From positions 1,984,001 through 2,048,000 of the forward strand of contig NC_063068.1 in the NCBI RefSeq assembly GCF_022605165.1: a DNA stretch of 64,000 nt. Direction: 5' to 3'. The stretch is from Purpureocillium takamizusanense (taxonomy: Eukaryota > Ascomycota > Sordariomycetes > Hypocreales > Ophiocordycipitaceae). A model generated the notes under the pieces. That model had not been told where the DNA came from. It saw only the letters and a list, made by a program, of their open reading frames with translations, and searched no databases. Shown here in pieces: positions 1-10,980 of this stretch. The position numbers and the translations under genes were made by a program. Position 1 is the first letter of the stretch. Each line of letters opens with the position of its first letter.

Positions 1-848
1 ATTGACAACGTTTATCATCCGTCCCCCGTCCAGTCGACACTTCTCGCCGGGCCAGCCCCCCATCTATGACGAGCAAAGCAAAACACAAACATGTTCCGAA
101 CATTTCATGTCGAAAAGAAAATTTTGCGTAAGTGAGCTCTCCGTCCTGATCAATGGGTCAAACTCCGTCCGGCCCCTTCTTCGTAACACAGAAAACCGCG
201 TGGCTCCTTTCCTGGGTTTACACAGTTCGCTGACCCGACAAGACAGACAGAAAATCCAAATCAGCCGCGGTCATGAGACGCAGCGAAACTGCATCTCCGT
301 GAACATGCCGCCGGCGTCCAAATATTTGCCTTGTTTCCCTTCCTTTATCTCTTATAACCGGGAAGCCAAGCCCAGTGCGCGCTTCTTGTCCCCTTTGTCT
401 GCGCCTGTTCCAAGTCGCGACGGCCCGCGGTCCCTTGCAACCACCAGACCCCCGTCTCCGTTCGTAAATGGTGCTTAGTGCAGCGAAATACAAAGCCGTG
501 TGTTCCTACGATGCCAAAAAGGACCATGATCCATCGGGTGCTTGCGACATGATAAATGCCTCCCGTCCTCCTATCAAATTCCAGCGGGTCCTGTATCTTC
601 CATCCGCGCCGTTGACAGCTCCAGCAGTTGCCAACCAACTCGCCACCTTCGTTGCCTTTTTTCATTTGTACCGTTTTATTTCCAGGTTGATAACGAAGCC
701 ACGGCCCCCAATCGCGTGAACCGCGTTCCCGTCCCCGTCCCCGATCGTCGAGGGAGTTCTATTTTCGGAGCCGCTCGTGGGTGAACAAGGTTGTCCCAAC
801 GTTGCCTTGCCCAATCGACAAGAGGAGTTGCCGACTGGCGTTGGCAGC
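1..848. other. Upstream region and 5' leader of the first gene
   Basis: No coding region can be supported here. Short open frames exist on both strands but resemble no family and overlap each other. The stretch just before the first ATG is continuous with the frame of the next gene, but that extension begins at a GTG, so I treat it as leader. I see no clear TATA box. Confidence 0.5.
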
Positions 849-3800
849 ATGGGCAATCAGTTGCATGAACTCGATGGGCTTGATGGGTTCGCTGATGAGG
901 AAACCTTCCAGAACGATAGGCTGGTGGGCGAAATGGGGCGCCTCTTTGACGACATGGATTGGTCCCTCGCGCAGGACGGCACTTATTGTTCGGACGACAA
1001 AAACACAAAAGCTCGCCTCAATGAGCAACAACAATCAGTTATGGTGGGGCTTCAACCTTATGTGTTTGAAAACGATATCTCCATGTCCGGCGTCGAAGTC
1101 CATGGACCAGGGATTGGACTTGTTGACTTTGGAGGTGCAAGTGACCTGGACCTTTGCAACACTGCGGCCCAGGGAATGATAGCCCCTTGGAATTCAAATG
1201 CACATCATGACGATTTCCACAAGAATGCATCTTGGGTTGGTGGTAATTCTCATAATGTTGGCGGCTCGCTCCCCGTGGTTTCGTCGAGCGGCGCGTTCGA
1301 CTTTGGCGGCGGCCTTGGAGTTGACGGATTCGCACCCTTTAATGCGCCCTTTCAGCCAGGGACTATGGACTGCAACAATGCGGCCGCTGTTCAAGTGCCC
1401 AGTGGCCCTCTGCTGCTGCAGCAGAACAAACCAGAAGCAGCCCTGACAATAGGAGGAGGACGGGGAGCTGCTGGTGCTGTTCACCCAAGCAACGGGCTCT
1501 GCCAGCAACTGGACCAGCGGCCGATTCACGGTCAATGGGGAGCCCAGCAACAGGCTACGCAGTTCCCTTCCAGTTTAGTTCCCGCGTTCATTCACCCAGG
1601 CTCTGTTGGCTTTCCTTCTCACCACCCTCACCCTTCGATTCACAACCCCCATCCACCGTCGCAGCAACCTCCACAACCGTCTCAAGCAAGCATGTCGCAG
1701 TTCCAGAGCGGCGTGCATCCCTCCGGGGACCAACCTTTGCTTGAAAATTTGAATTCTGGAGGCGTCATTCACGACCTGAACCCCCTTGGCTCGTCCAACG
1801 CCAGTAACACGTCCGGTGTTGGAACAAATCATCCGTCCAAGCAGTCCCATCAACAGCAACAACAACACAGTCTCTCATTCCTGCGTTCAGAGCCTCTCTC
1901 GGGCAACGCATCTGATCGATCGACAGTAGAGCCGCCGTCCAACTCAGCTCAGACGAAAATCAACTCGAATGTGCACCAGCAGGCTCTCCGGGTCAACAAC
2001 AGCCACTATCCGCCCCTGGGCCTCCGCAGCTCTCCCAACTTCCCCGTCTTCATCCCTTATGGAGCGCCAAACGTGGACCGCAGTGGAAAACCCTCGCCCT
2101 CATACCCTCCCGTGGGGGTGGCAACCGTGCCGGTTCCTGCCTACGGAAATCCAACGACGGACGCAGACTCCTCCGCTCAGCTCGTAGCCGTTCCAATCAC
2201 CGGCGAGCAGTTCGACGCCTACGCCAAGATAACCGGCGAGACCCAGAGCCCCAGCCTGTTTCTCGACCTGGAAGAGCCTACGTCTCAGGACAAGACGGAA
2301 AGCGCACAACAAAGTAGTTCGACAAACTCGCTTCAGTCGAAAATACCCATCGACCCTCGGATTGAACACTGGCAAGCTCCACTGGCCCCCTCGCAGTTTA
2401 CTCAGAGTCAGACGACAACAAGTGTCATTACTCCTCGAAACATCAGCCCAGCGCGCCAGAACATACCGACTATAGCTTCGCGGGCTACCAACTCACAGGC
2501 CATTACGGCTCCGGCCGGCCGGATATTCAACACACCGTGGCCCCAGCCGTGTCAACCCTTGATTGCACCTCAGGCCAAGCAGCCCACTACTGAGACCGGC
2601 GTCATCGGCAGAGACGGCACGTACTGCCCACAAGGTAGCCTTGTCGCGACTGCTTGCGGCCTCGGCAGTGCCCTGCCCGCTTCATTCGGCGCTTCGACTT
2701 CGACCTCGGCCCGCCACGACATCAAGGTCGACAACAGTCGAAACGCCAAAAAGAACAAGAACCCAAATAGCAACCCCTCGTGGGTGTACACGACCCCAGT
2801 CCGTCCCAATGCTAGCTTCGGCCCTCTCACCACTGGAGGCCGACCCCTCTTCACGTATACTCAACAGGGCCAGCTTACCGCAGGCCGTGCCTTCACTTCA
2901 CAAGAGCTTCGTGCGTATGTCGACGGCGGACGTTGCTTCATGTGGGTCCAGCAGGCACCCTCGCAGTGTGCCGGACGCATGGATCACGACGACAAGAAGT
3001 GCCGCTGGGCGTCGTGCCCCATCAACGCGCGGAGCATCTCTTCGGGCTGGCTCCGCGTCGCCCTCGACGAGTTCCCCGGCCTGACCTCAGACGGGACCAA
3101 AGACCCCTTCAAGGTTGCCGGCGTGCTGCACCTCTGGTGCTTCGAGCAGATATTTGATCCGATGGAGTTTCACAAGAGCGGCCGTCTCCTCCCAGAGGTT
3201 CGCCACCTGCCCAAGGAGACCAGCAACGTCATGGCCATCAACCGCGAGACCGACAGGGACATTGTCCCCGAGTGCTACAACAAGTGGTTCCAAGATCGCG
3301 AGCAGGAGTTTCAGCAACACGGTCCCGTTAGGCGACCTAGACAACACGAAGAGTCGCTGTCCTATGCGCTCATCAAGTACCACGTTAGCAACCAGACGAC
3401 GGCACGGCACAGAGCGCGTGCCACTCGAAACCAAGACAAGGCGACTGGGCACCAAAAGACGATTGACGTACACGTCGGCGACCTGGGTTTGTATGCCCGG
3501 ATCATGAAGAACTGCAGGGCCACGGCCAAGGCGGCCCAATCTCAGCAAATGCAGGAAGCCATCATGGTCGATGACGACGACGATCCCGACACTACTCTGG
3601 GAGACACGATGGGCATGGGCTGGTCGCCCGTCGCCGAGGAAGTGTCCGTGTTGACGGAACCAGACAAGTCGCCCGCCTCGGGCCTGCAAATGCCACCTCC
3701 GAGCAACAAGTCAAGCGACTTTCTGCGAGCGAGTACCCCATACAAGACGCCGTCGAAGTCGCCCGCGACATCGCGACGCACCACAAGCGCAACGACAACA

Positions 3801-4661
3801 GTTGCCGGCTCAGCGCCCGATATGACGACGCGGCAGGGTAAGAACAACGCCTCAGAAGATGTCGACATGTCGGACTTGATTGCTGATGGAGCGAAACAAG
3901 ATGCTCCCCGCTTCGACCTTCTCAACCCGGCCTCGTGGAAGGACAAGACGCCGGCCCCAGCATCGCCCATCCATGAGTTTTTCAACCCACTCCAAAGCCC
4001 ACTCACCGGCATCGTGCCCCCCGTGGTGATGCAGACGCCGCTGAAGTCGCCGGTTGTACGAGGCAGCATCGTGGCTAGAGGTCTCACTGCCCAGCAGGCG
4101 ATCCTGGCCCAAAAGCAGGAGCTGCAGCGCCGCAAGTCTGTCGACGCGCATGGGGTCGTCCCTCCGGAGCAATCGACCCAAGTGGCCCCGAAACGCAAGC
4201 GCGACGACGATGACACTGAGTCTGGATGCGTCAGCGACGACATGCGTCCGGCCAAGATGCAGCACATGGATCAGCCATCGCCAAAGCGGAAGCGCGACGA
4301 AGACGATATCTCGGGAGCTTCCCCCAGCCCGAAGCGACGACGCTCCGAGCTCGATCTCACAGCCCCCAACCTCATGGCTCAGCATCAAGAGAACGTCATG
4401 TTTGCCCAGACTGCCGAATCCGTGGTCCCAGACACCGCGCAAAACACGCAGCAAACGACTGAGGCTGCTACTGTCGCAGCAAACAGCGAGCCGGAGGGGC
4501 CGCAAACCCGCTCAGCCGACGACGCTGGTGGCAACCTCTTTGCAGGCCATACGCAACCCCCAGAACTGGAACACGCGGTGAGTCTCGATAGCTTGTTCGA
4601 GCAGTCCGCGGCCGATCTCGACGTGGACAGTCTCGTCGAGACATTTGAATGGCCACAGTGA
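849..4661 (+). CDS. Unrecognised nuclear protein with a four-cysteine module
   Basis: Single exon, 1,270 residues. The in-frame open region runs 24 codons further upstream but from a GTG, so the ATG is chosen. The first 650 residues are low-complexity and rich in Gln, Pro, Ser and His, including a short poly-Gln near residue 360. The only compact, ordered-looking part is about residues 684-820. It holds a cysteine pattern C-x10-C-x10-C-x4-C (GRCFMW...QCAG...KKCRWASCP) followed by a Trp/Phe-rich stretch (VLHLWCFEQIFD). The C-terminal third carries several basic clusters (PKRKRDDDD, PKRKRDED, PKRRR) that look like nuclear localisation signals, and ends acidic. I do not recognise the family. The layout fits a chromatin- or transcription-associated fungal protein with a small metal-binding module, which is inference. 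The gene stands alone, with about 4 kb before the next gene. Confidence 0.85.
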   Translation: MGNQLHELDGLDGFADEETFQNDRLVGEMGRLFDDMDWSLAQDGTYCSDDKNTKARLNEQQQSVMVGLQPYVFENDISMSGVEVHGPGIGLVDFGGASDLDLCNTAAQGMIAPWNSNAHHDDFHKNASWVGGNSHNVGGSLPVVSSSGAFDFGGGLGVDGFAPFNAPFQPGTMDCNNAAAVQVPSGPLLLQQNKPEAALTIGGGRGAAGAVHPSNGLCQQLDQRPIHGQWGAQQQATQFPSSLVPAFIHPGSVGFPSHHPHPSIHNPHPPSQQPPQPSQASMSQFQSGVHPSGDQPLLENLNSGGVIHDLNPLGSSNASNTSGVGTNHPSKQSHQQQQQHSLSFLRSEPLSGNASDRSTVEPPSNSAQTKINSNVHQQALRVNNSHYPPLGLRSSPNFPVFIPYGAPNVDRSGKPSPSYPPVGVATVPVPAYGNPTTDADSSAQLVAVPITGEQFDAYAKITGETQSPSLFLDLEEPTSQDKTESAQQSSSTNSLQSKIPIDPRIEHWQAPLAPSQFTQSQTTTSVITPRNISPARQNIPTIASRATNSQAITAPAGRIFNTPWPQPCQPLIAPQAKQPTTETGVIGRDGTYCPQGSLVATACGLGSALPASFGASTSTSARHDIKVDNSRNAKKNKNPNSNPSWVYTTPVRPNASFGPLTTGGRPLFTYTQQGQLTAGRAFTSQELRAYVDGGRCFMWVQQAPSQCAGRMDHDDKKCRWASCPINARSISSGWLRVALDEFPGLTSDGTKDPFKVAGVLHLWCFEQIFDPMEFHKSGRLLPEVRHLPKETSNVMAINRETDRDIVPECYNKWFQDREQEFQQHGPVRRPRQHEESLSYALIKYHVSNQTTARHRARATRNQDKATGHQKTIDVHVGDLGLYARIMKNCRATAKAAQSQQMQEAIMVDDDDDPDTTLGDTMGMGWSPVAEEVSVLTEPDKSPASGLQMPPPSNKSSDFLRASTPYKTPSKSPATSRRTTSATTTVAGSAPDMTTRQGKNNASEDVDMSDLIADGAKQDAPRFDLLNPASWKDKTPAPASPIHEFFNPLQSPLTGIVPPVVMQTPLKSPVVRGSIVARGLTAQQAILAQKQELQRRKSVDAHGVVPPEQSTQVAPKRKRDDDDTESGCVSDDMRPAKMQHMDQPSPKRKRDEDDISGASPSPKRRRSELDLTAPNLMAQHQENVMFAQTAESVVPDTAQNTQQTTEAATVAANSEPEGPQTRSADDAGGNLFAGHTQPPELEHAVSLDSLFEQSAADLDVDSLVETFEWPQ

Positions 4662-7600
4662 GCCAGACGTTTTCAATCACCAACAAGGGCCAAACCAGCT
4701 TCGTCACAACCAGTCATGAGCGCCATTCTACAACTTCACGAGCCCTTCAACGCCCTCATACTCGTCTTTAAGCTTAATTTATTGTCTGCTCCCAGGGGCT
4801 ATTTGTCGTCGCGTCATTCGCGACGCTTTTGCAGACCCTTTTTCTTCCTCTTTTCTCCATTTCTCTTCACGAGTGGCTTCGAGATCAAGCCCGGCAGGTC
4901 CTTTAGAATGCTTCTTGACTGCCCGCTGCTCTGTTTACTCAATCTACGGCCTTCTGCTCCGGGCCGCGCTACTGTCGTGCGAAGAGGAACATGGAGTCTC
5001 CAGCCTCCCGGCTTTTTGTTCTTGTATAGCTTTCCCCTGATCTTTCTTGCATTATTTTTGGATAACATTCTAACAGCACGAGTGCGCAGGGCGTTTTTTG
5101 CATTTGTGTTTCATGTTAGAGTCTCGGGCCTCACGGCTCACCCATGCGATCGGTCAGCCTTTTCTTTTTCTTGGTCTTGTCCCACCACGAGGCGGCAAGA
5201 CACAAGAGGCCGTTTGCGGATATTTGTGCGCGATGAGCTTGTGCGCATTGTGCTGGCTTGAGCGACGGAGTTTACGGATTTGGCGGTTTGCATCAACCAG
5301 CGAGGCGCTGAGAAAGATACCCCCACCATGGAATTTCGGAGCGTGTGCGTCCAGCGGACAGACAGCTCGACAAAATGGAGGCAAACGCGCCCTGACGCGG
5401 GACGGCAGGCGGTCTTTGCGATTGGCATTTGCGACGATCAGGTATGGGCATGGCTTGCAGCAGCCAAGGACGTTGTTGGCGGAACGGGGCGCTCCTGATC
5501 TTGGCTTGAGGATTGGAGAGAAGGCGAGCGGCTTGCATTAGTTTGCAGGAAACGGGTCGGTCAAAACGGCGGCGGCGGCGGCGGTCCGCGCATGGTGGTT
5601 GCTCCCACGGCTTTGGCCGAGAGGCTTTCTCTGTTCCCTCTGCTAACCATGTCTCGCGGTCAGGCGGGATTGAGTTTTGGCAACGGCCGGGTGGGACTGG
5701 GCTGCATGGAGGCTGCATAGGTACGCTGAGGGCGTCGTCGACGTTGCCTGAGCCTAGTACATGTGTGGAAGCTACTTGGTATGCTTGAGCTGTCGTCCTC
5801 TTGGGCGGGCGGAATACCATCGGCTGCGTGGCGCTGGCGTCGCACAAGATGAGGAGAAAGGCAGCAGATTCTTGACTTGATGGCTCGTCACCGCCGGGGT
5901 ACACGATGGGCTGTCGGCCTCCGGATGGCCTGGCATCTGCCGCTCCAGATCGGCCTCGGGTACGGGAGGAGGAAGAGGGTGAATGAAGCACGACCGGGCG
6001 GGTGGAGGGATGGAGGATGCCCCGACGGAGGACACCAGGCCGGAGGAAGATGATGCTTGTCATGCATACACGCGCACCTCGAGCGACGAGATCCTCGAGC
6101 CATCTATTAGTAGTGGCATGCGTCTAGGCCGTCTCCGAGCAGCTCAGCTCCCTCAATGCAACCACCCCCGCGTCCTCTCCCTCATGACATTCACGATCAT
6201 GATGCAACCCATGCCGTGCGACTGCGCAGGACAGGGGGGGTTTCTCGCCGGGAGGGCGAAACCAGTCAACCCAGCCCTGGCTTGATGTATAACTAGTTAG
6301 AAACGAGGCGACATTGAACCTTTTGAAGAGACACACGACTGGGTCAGACATCTTTACATCTGACAGGCGGAGCTAGCAGGGGGGCTTGGTTGTTGGGACC
6401 CGGACCGGCCGACGTTGGCTGCGACATTCCCCATCATCCCCCGCACGCAATATATGCAGTCTTGCGCGATCCCGGCATGCATTTGCCCAGGCATGCCCAG
6501 CCATCCACATCCCACTTCACTGGACTGGCATGCTGGGTAGTAGCAGTACCACTGCTGTGCCACATCCACGGGGCGGGCAGGCGGGGCGGGCAGGCGGTCG
6601 CACAGAGAGAGAGAGAGCCTTTTTGAGAAAAAGAGACGTGGAGACGTGCATATATGCTTGCCCGCATCCCCTCCACCACTACGGAGTAGTACCACCACCA
6701 TCACCTAGTACTAGTACTAAGTTACTACGTACCACCACCACCATCACCACCCGTGGGGCTGGCTCATGCAGGGACGATGGATCGGAGGGGCAGAAAGGGG
6801 TGGGATGATGGATCCCCGAGCGGCAGGCGCGTCGTCATGCCGCATGCTGCATGCCGCCAGCAAGCCCTGTCCATGCAGGCAGGCACGGCAACGCCGAAGT
6901 GGCAGGGGCGGCATTGGCGACGCCAGGGAACAAAAAAGTGAGCGAGATGGGAGAGCTTCAGCCTTGAGAAAGGGGGGTTGGCGCGTGCGGTGCAGGGCGA
7001 GGGGAGTTGGTGAGTTGGTTTGGGGCGGTTCTGAGCGAAGAGGCAGGCATGGACGTCTCTGCGATGGCTTATTGTTCAACATGATTATTCAATGACGAAG
7101 CTCGCACGACCCGAGAAGAGGAGGGAAAGGAGGAAGAAGAGGAGGAAAGGGAACGGCACTTGGACCCGACCACCGGGCTGTCTGTTCCCATCTACCAAGA
7201 AACGTATTACTTACGACTAGCAGTAGTCACGACGGCGATACGAGGAGGCGCGTGCGGCGCGGATGGGATATACCAAGTTACTAACTTGGATGCGCGCGCA
7301 GGTCCCGTTATGCATGGACGAGGGTGAGCCAGCGAGAGAGGGAAAGGACGCAGGTACATGCATAATAAGCACTGGCTGGCGATGGATGACCGTGGCCTGT
7401 TTCAAGGCCATCTTAGTTTCTCACCTCATCGCTTGCTTGATCAAGTCTTGAGCGGGGCGGGCGGTTTGGCCGATGGAGCATCAAACAGGCAAGCACCCGG
7501 TTCGCCATTCTCCATATCTCCATCACCAACCGCAATCTCAAACTTGGGCATCTCAAAAGCTGGGTGCGTCCTAGCTACCTTAGCTCTGACCGCGGCCTTG

Positions 7601-8712
7601 GCCTCAGCCTCAGCCCCGGCCGCAGCTACTACTACTACTCCGTACTGGACACTGTAACAGTATAGTAGCTGCCTGCCCCTCGCGATCCTGGCGGACCGTC
7701 GTCCCCGTCGCCATCCTCCAATCCTGCCTCATTAGGCACCCAACGAACCAAGTTAAACACTATACTATAGTATCACGGCACTGCACTCTACGCGAGGCAA
7801 GGGAGACACACATACACAGAGGCCGACGGGGGCTGCAACAGGCAGCAAGGCGCAGCACATCTACCGTACCGCATCTGGCACCGCGCAGGCAACTCGGTCG
7901 CAGCAGCTGACGGAGACAAAGTCACTTACAACCAAGTAACTACCAGGCAAGTACTAACGTTAGTTAACTAAGTTACTCACTCATTCCGTCACGTGCGCCC
8001 GTCAAAGCGGCCCTGCGTGCTCCCCCAAAACTCAACTCTGTTGGCCCTCCTCGCCTTGGACCAACTGGCTTTCGCCCCTCTCTCCCACTCACTCTCTGTC
8101 TGATCTGTCCTCCTGCCCGTTCGCAGGTGAGCTCGAATGGTGAGAGCGAGCGAGGTGCTTGATTGCCTGCCTGCCTGCCCTTGAACCACATCCGTCCCCA
8201 GCCCGCCCGCGCTTATCCACCCCCGCCGACGCCCACTACCCAAACCGGCTGCGACCCTGCATCTGCATCGGAGGGGGAGGGGGGCCCAATTTTGTCGTCA
8301 CCTGCTGATCATCACCTCCCAGGCAGCCTTCCTTTACCGCAGGCCGGCCGCAGCACACCACGGTGGACAAGGAAAATAAATCAAAGAGATTATCAAGTTT
8401 CCATCCGCCCTGGCAATAGTACATACACCTCGCCGGCTGCCTCCGAATCCCCACCGAGTTGACGACCGTCTTTCTGCTCGTCTCGGCGTCACACACACCC
8501 CTCCTGCAACCACCTACATACCGACCGTTACGACTCACAACCGCCGACACAGGCGACCCCAGCCAAACACAAAAAGTGACGACATACTCGCCGACGATCC
8601 ACCCTAACAACAACGATCGCGACAGCCCAGTCGCCAAACTCGCCCCCTGCAGCAACGGCCGCCGCCCACAACGCCGCCGACGGACGAGGCGACAACACTG
8701 TTGCGTCCGGCG
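4662..8712. other. 4-kb intergenic region upstream of PDE1
   Basis: No gene is supported. The first few hundred bases after the stop are T-rich and look like a 3' UTR. The remainder has only short overlapping open frames on both strands without recognisable domains. The longest, on the minus strand at about 5293-6063, is Pro/Ser/Arg-rich and unconvincing. Bases 6600-6760 and 7200-8000 contain runs of TAGTACTA-, GTTACT- and ACCACC-type short repeats. The last 500 bases are C-rich and probably include the PDE1 leader. Confidence 0.5.
6686..6748. repeat. Imperfect direct repeat flanking a TAGTACTAG palindrome
   Basis: Two copies of TACCACCACCATCACC-like sequence (about 19 nt each) flank a TA-rich segment containing the perfect 10-bp palindrome CTAGTACTAG at 6705-6714. 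This lies in intergenic DNA about 2 kb upstream of PDE1. A polypurine GAGAGAGAG run lies about 80 nt to the left. The function is unknown. Confidence 0.6.
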
Positions 8713-10678
8713 ATGGGGGAGGAGCCGAGTCCTGCCCTGCACGTCATTGTGCTGGTACGTTTTGATCCTCTTTTCGCCCTGCCCGCCCCGCCACACATGT
8801 TATGATGGTCCCTTGCGCTTCGCGGCGGCACCCTTGACGTCTTGGTCGTGCTGTGATGGAGGGTCGTGGGAGTTGGGAATGCCGAGTGCAACGCTTTCGT
8901 TGCACAGCAGCTTGCGAACCCTTTCTTTCCCCACGGGTTCAGGAACCACACGCACCCGCGCCCCCAGTGACGTCTGCGTCGGCCTAAGCGGTCATGTTGA
9001 CGTTGCGCGACCATAGCGACGGACAGCGTGCAGCTCCATCGTCATCGCAAGACATCCTCCTCATCCTCTTTCGCACATGTTCTGACCGAAACCTTCCTTG
9101 CAGGGATCCGGCGGCGGCCCCCAGGAATCCAATACAACAGCGTTCCTTGTGCGCGCCGCCTCGCACAACTGGGCCAAGAGCTCCATCGTCGCCGTCGATG
9201 CCGGCGTCCACCTCTCCGCCATTACCCGCCTGCTCCGCGATGCGCTCGCCTCGTCGCCGCCCGCCGCGGCCTTGCCGCACACGCTTACCTCAGGCCCCTT
9301 TGCCGGCCTCACCCTGCCCTTCGCATCGCCCGAAGCCAACGCCACCCACGTCACCCGCGCCCTCGTCGACACGTACCTCTTCACGCACCCTCACCTCGAC
9401 CACATCGCCGGCTTCGTCGTCAACACGGCCGGCCTGCCCGGCACCCGTCCTAAGAAGATCGCCGGCCTTCCCAGCACTATCCACGCCTTCAAGACTCACA
9501 TCTTCAACAACGTCATCTGGCCCAATCTCAGCGACGAGAACAATGGCGCCGGCCTCCTGACGTACTTGCGCCTCGTCGAGGGAGGCAGCCCTGCCCTCGG
9601 CGACGGGGAGGCCAAGGGCTATCTGGAAGTCTGCGACGGCCTTTTGGTCAAGACCTGGAGTGTAAGTCACGGCCATTGCATCGAGCGACACAGCCACCGC
9701 GGCTCCTCCGCGTCGAGCGCCTCGCCGCGCTTCGGCAGCCACGACGCATCCAGCTCGACCTCGCGCCGCGAAGGCCACCCGCTCTACGCGTTTAACCACC
9801 ACGCCCAGTCATCGCACTACCCGCCCTCTGCGCCCTCGTCGCAACCCCTGACCCGGAGCCAGACCCTGCTCGGCCAGGCCGCGTTCGGTCCCGGCGGCGC
9901 CTCCCCCCAGGCGTCCCCCGAGGTGCAGGAGCGATACTGCGTCTACGACTCGAGCGCCTACTTCATACAGGACGCCGACCACCGCCGCGAGGTGCTTATT
10001 TTCGGCGACGTCGAGCCCGACAGCATCTCTCTCAACCCCCGCAACCTCGGCATCTGGCAAGAGGCCGCGCCCAAGGTTGCGGCCGGCACCATGGCCGCCA
10101 TCTTCATCGAGTGCAGCTATGACGACTCCCAGAGCAACGACCGCCTGTACGGCCACCTCAAACCCGTCTTCGTCGTGGAGGAGCTCGCCGTCCTGGCCGC
10201 CGAGACCGAGATGGCCCGCAGGCTGCAGTCGCTCGAGTCGCGCAAGCGTAAGCGCATAGCGAGCATCAGCGATGAGCCCGGCGGCCGCCCCCACCCCAGC
10301 CGGATGTCGTCGTCTCTCTCCTCCGCTTCGACCCCGGCCGAGGAGCCCGTGTCCCCCAAGTCGGTCAAGCCGACTCCGCTCGCGCCGTCGGCGGCGAGGT
10401 CGGCGTTCGAGGTCGCCTCCCCCGACACCCCACACCTCGCCACGCCCACGGACGAGCTGTCTCTGCGTGAGGCGGAGGAGCTGGACAGGGATGCGGGAGT
10501 GCCCCATCGCCGGCCGCTCGAAGGGCTCACAGTGGTCATCATCCACGTCAAGGATCGGCTGACGGACGGTCCCGACGTCGGGGAGACGATACTGCAGCAG
10601 CTGCGCGAACACGAGCAGGACGCGCGGCTGGGCTGCGAGTTTGTCGTCTCCAAGCCGGGTCAGAGCTTTTACTTTTAG
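8713..10678 (+). CDS. PDE1: Class-II (low-affinity) 3',5'-cyclic-AMP phosphodiesterase
   Basis: Two exons (8713-8754, 9104-10678), 538 residues. The 349-nt intron starts GTACGT and ends TTGCAG. The first exon supplies 14 residues that complete the family's N-terminal strand (LHVIVLGSGGGPQESNTTAF). The fold is metallo-beta-lactamase-like, and its zinc site His-x-His-x-Asp-His is seen as HPHLDH at residues 109-114. Other family landmarks are the conserved WSVSHGHC segment, DSSAYF, and the late segment FGDVEPDS...IFIECSYDDS. A variable, Ser/Pro-rich insertion with a basic patch (RKRKRIAS) lies between residues 380 and 450. The C-terminal strand VVIIHVKDRL and the end FVVSKPGQSFYF are family-like. 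The enzyme hydrolyses cAMP and so damps PKA signalling in the cytosol. It runs towards the flavin-reductase-like gene, whose stop is 302 nt away. Confidence 0.95.
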
Positions 10679-10980
10679 CGCGAACACGTGCATTGTCCAA
10701 GGCGCATCTGTTGATTTTGTTGTTTTCAATCGAGGGAGGCGGGAGACGCAGGGACATGACGGGATCTACATTGGGGCGTTGCTTGTATTTTCCCATCTAA
10801 TGACTGACCATGCATGAAACGGACATGACATCAATCCACGACACGGCACGCGCCATGGCCTCTCATGCTGCGAAGGCGCACCTGTTTTGACGGATGACTC
10901 GCTCGTCTACAAACACCCATGAGCACGTGTGTGGTTTGTTTCTATGTGTGCGCCCCCATGACATGCATGATAGGAGTTAC
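10679..10980. other. Convergent 3' ends of PDE1 and the flavin-reductase-like gene
   Basis: Short interval between two stop codons on opposite strands. It presumably contains both 3' UTRs and polyadenylation sites. No open frame or structure stands out. Confidence 0.6.

Noticed and set aside
5293..6063. 256-codon minus-strand open frame
   Set aside because: Pro/Ser/Arg-rich, no family resemblance, overlapped by frames on the other strand; likely chance in GC-rich DNA.
9809..10729. 306-codon minus-strand frame opposite PDE1
   Set aside because: Shadow of a GC-rich coding sequence; Arg/Gly/Leu-biased and without motifs, while PDE1 has its complete signature.
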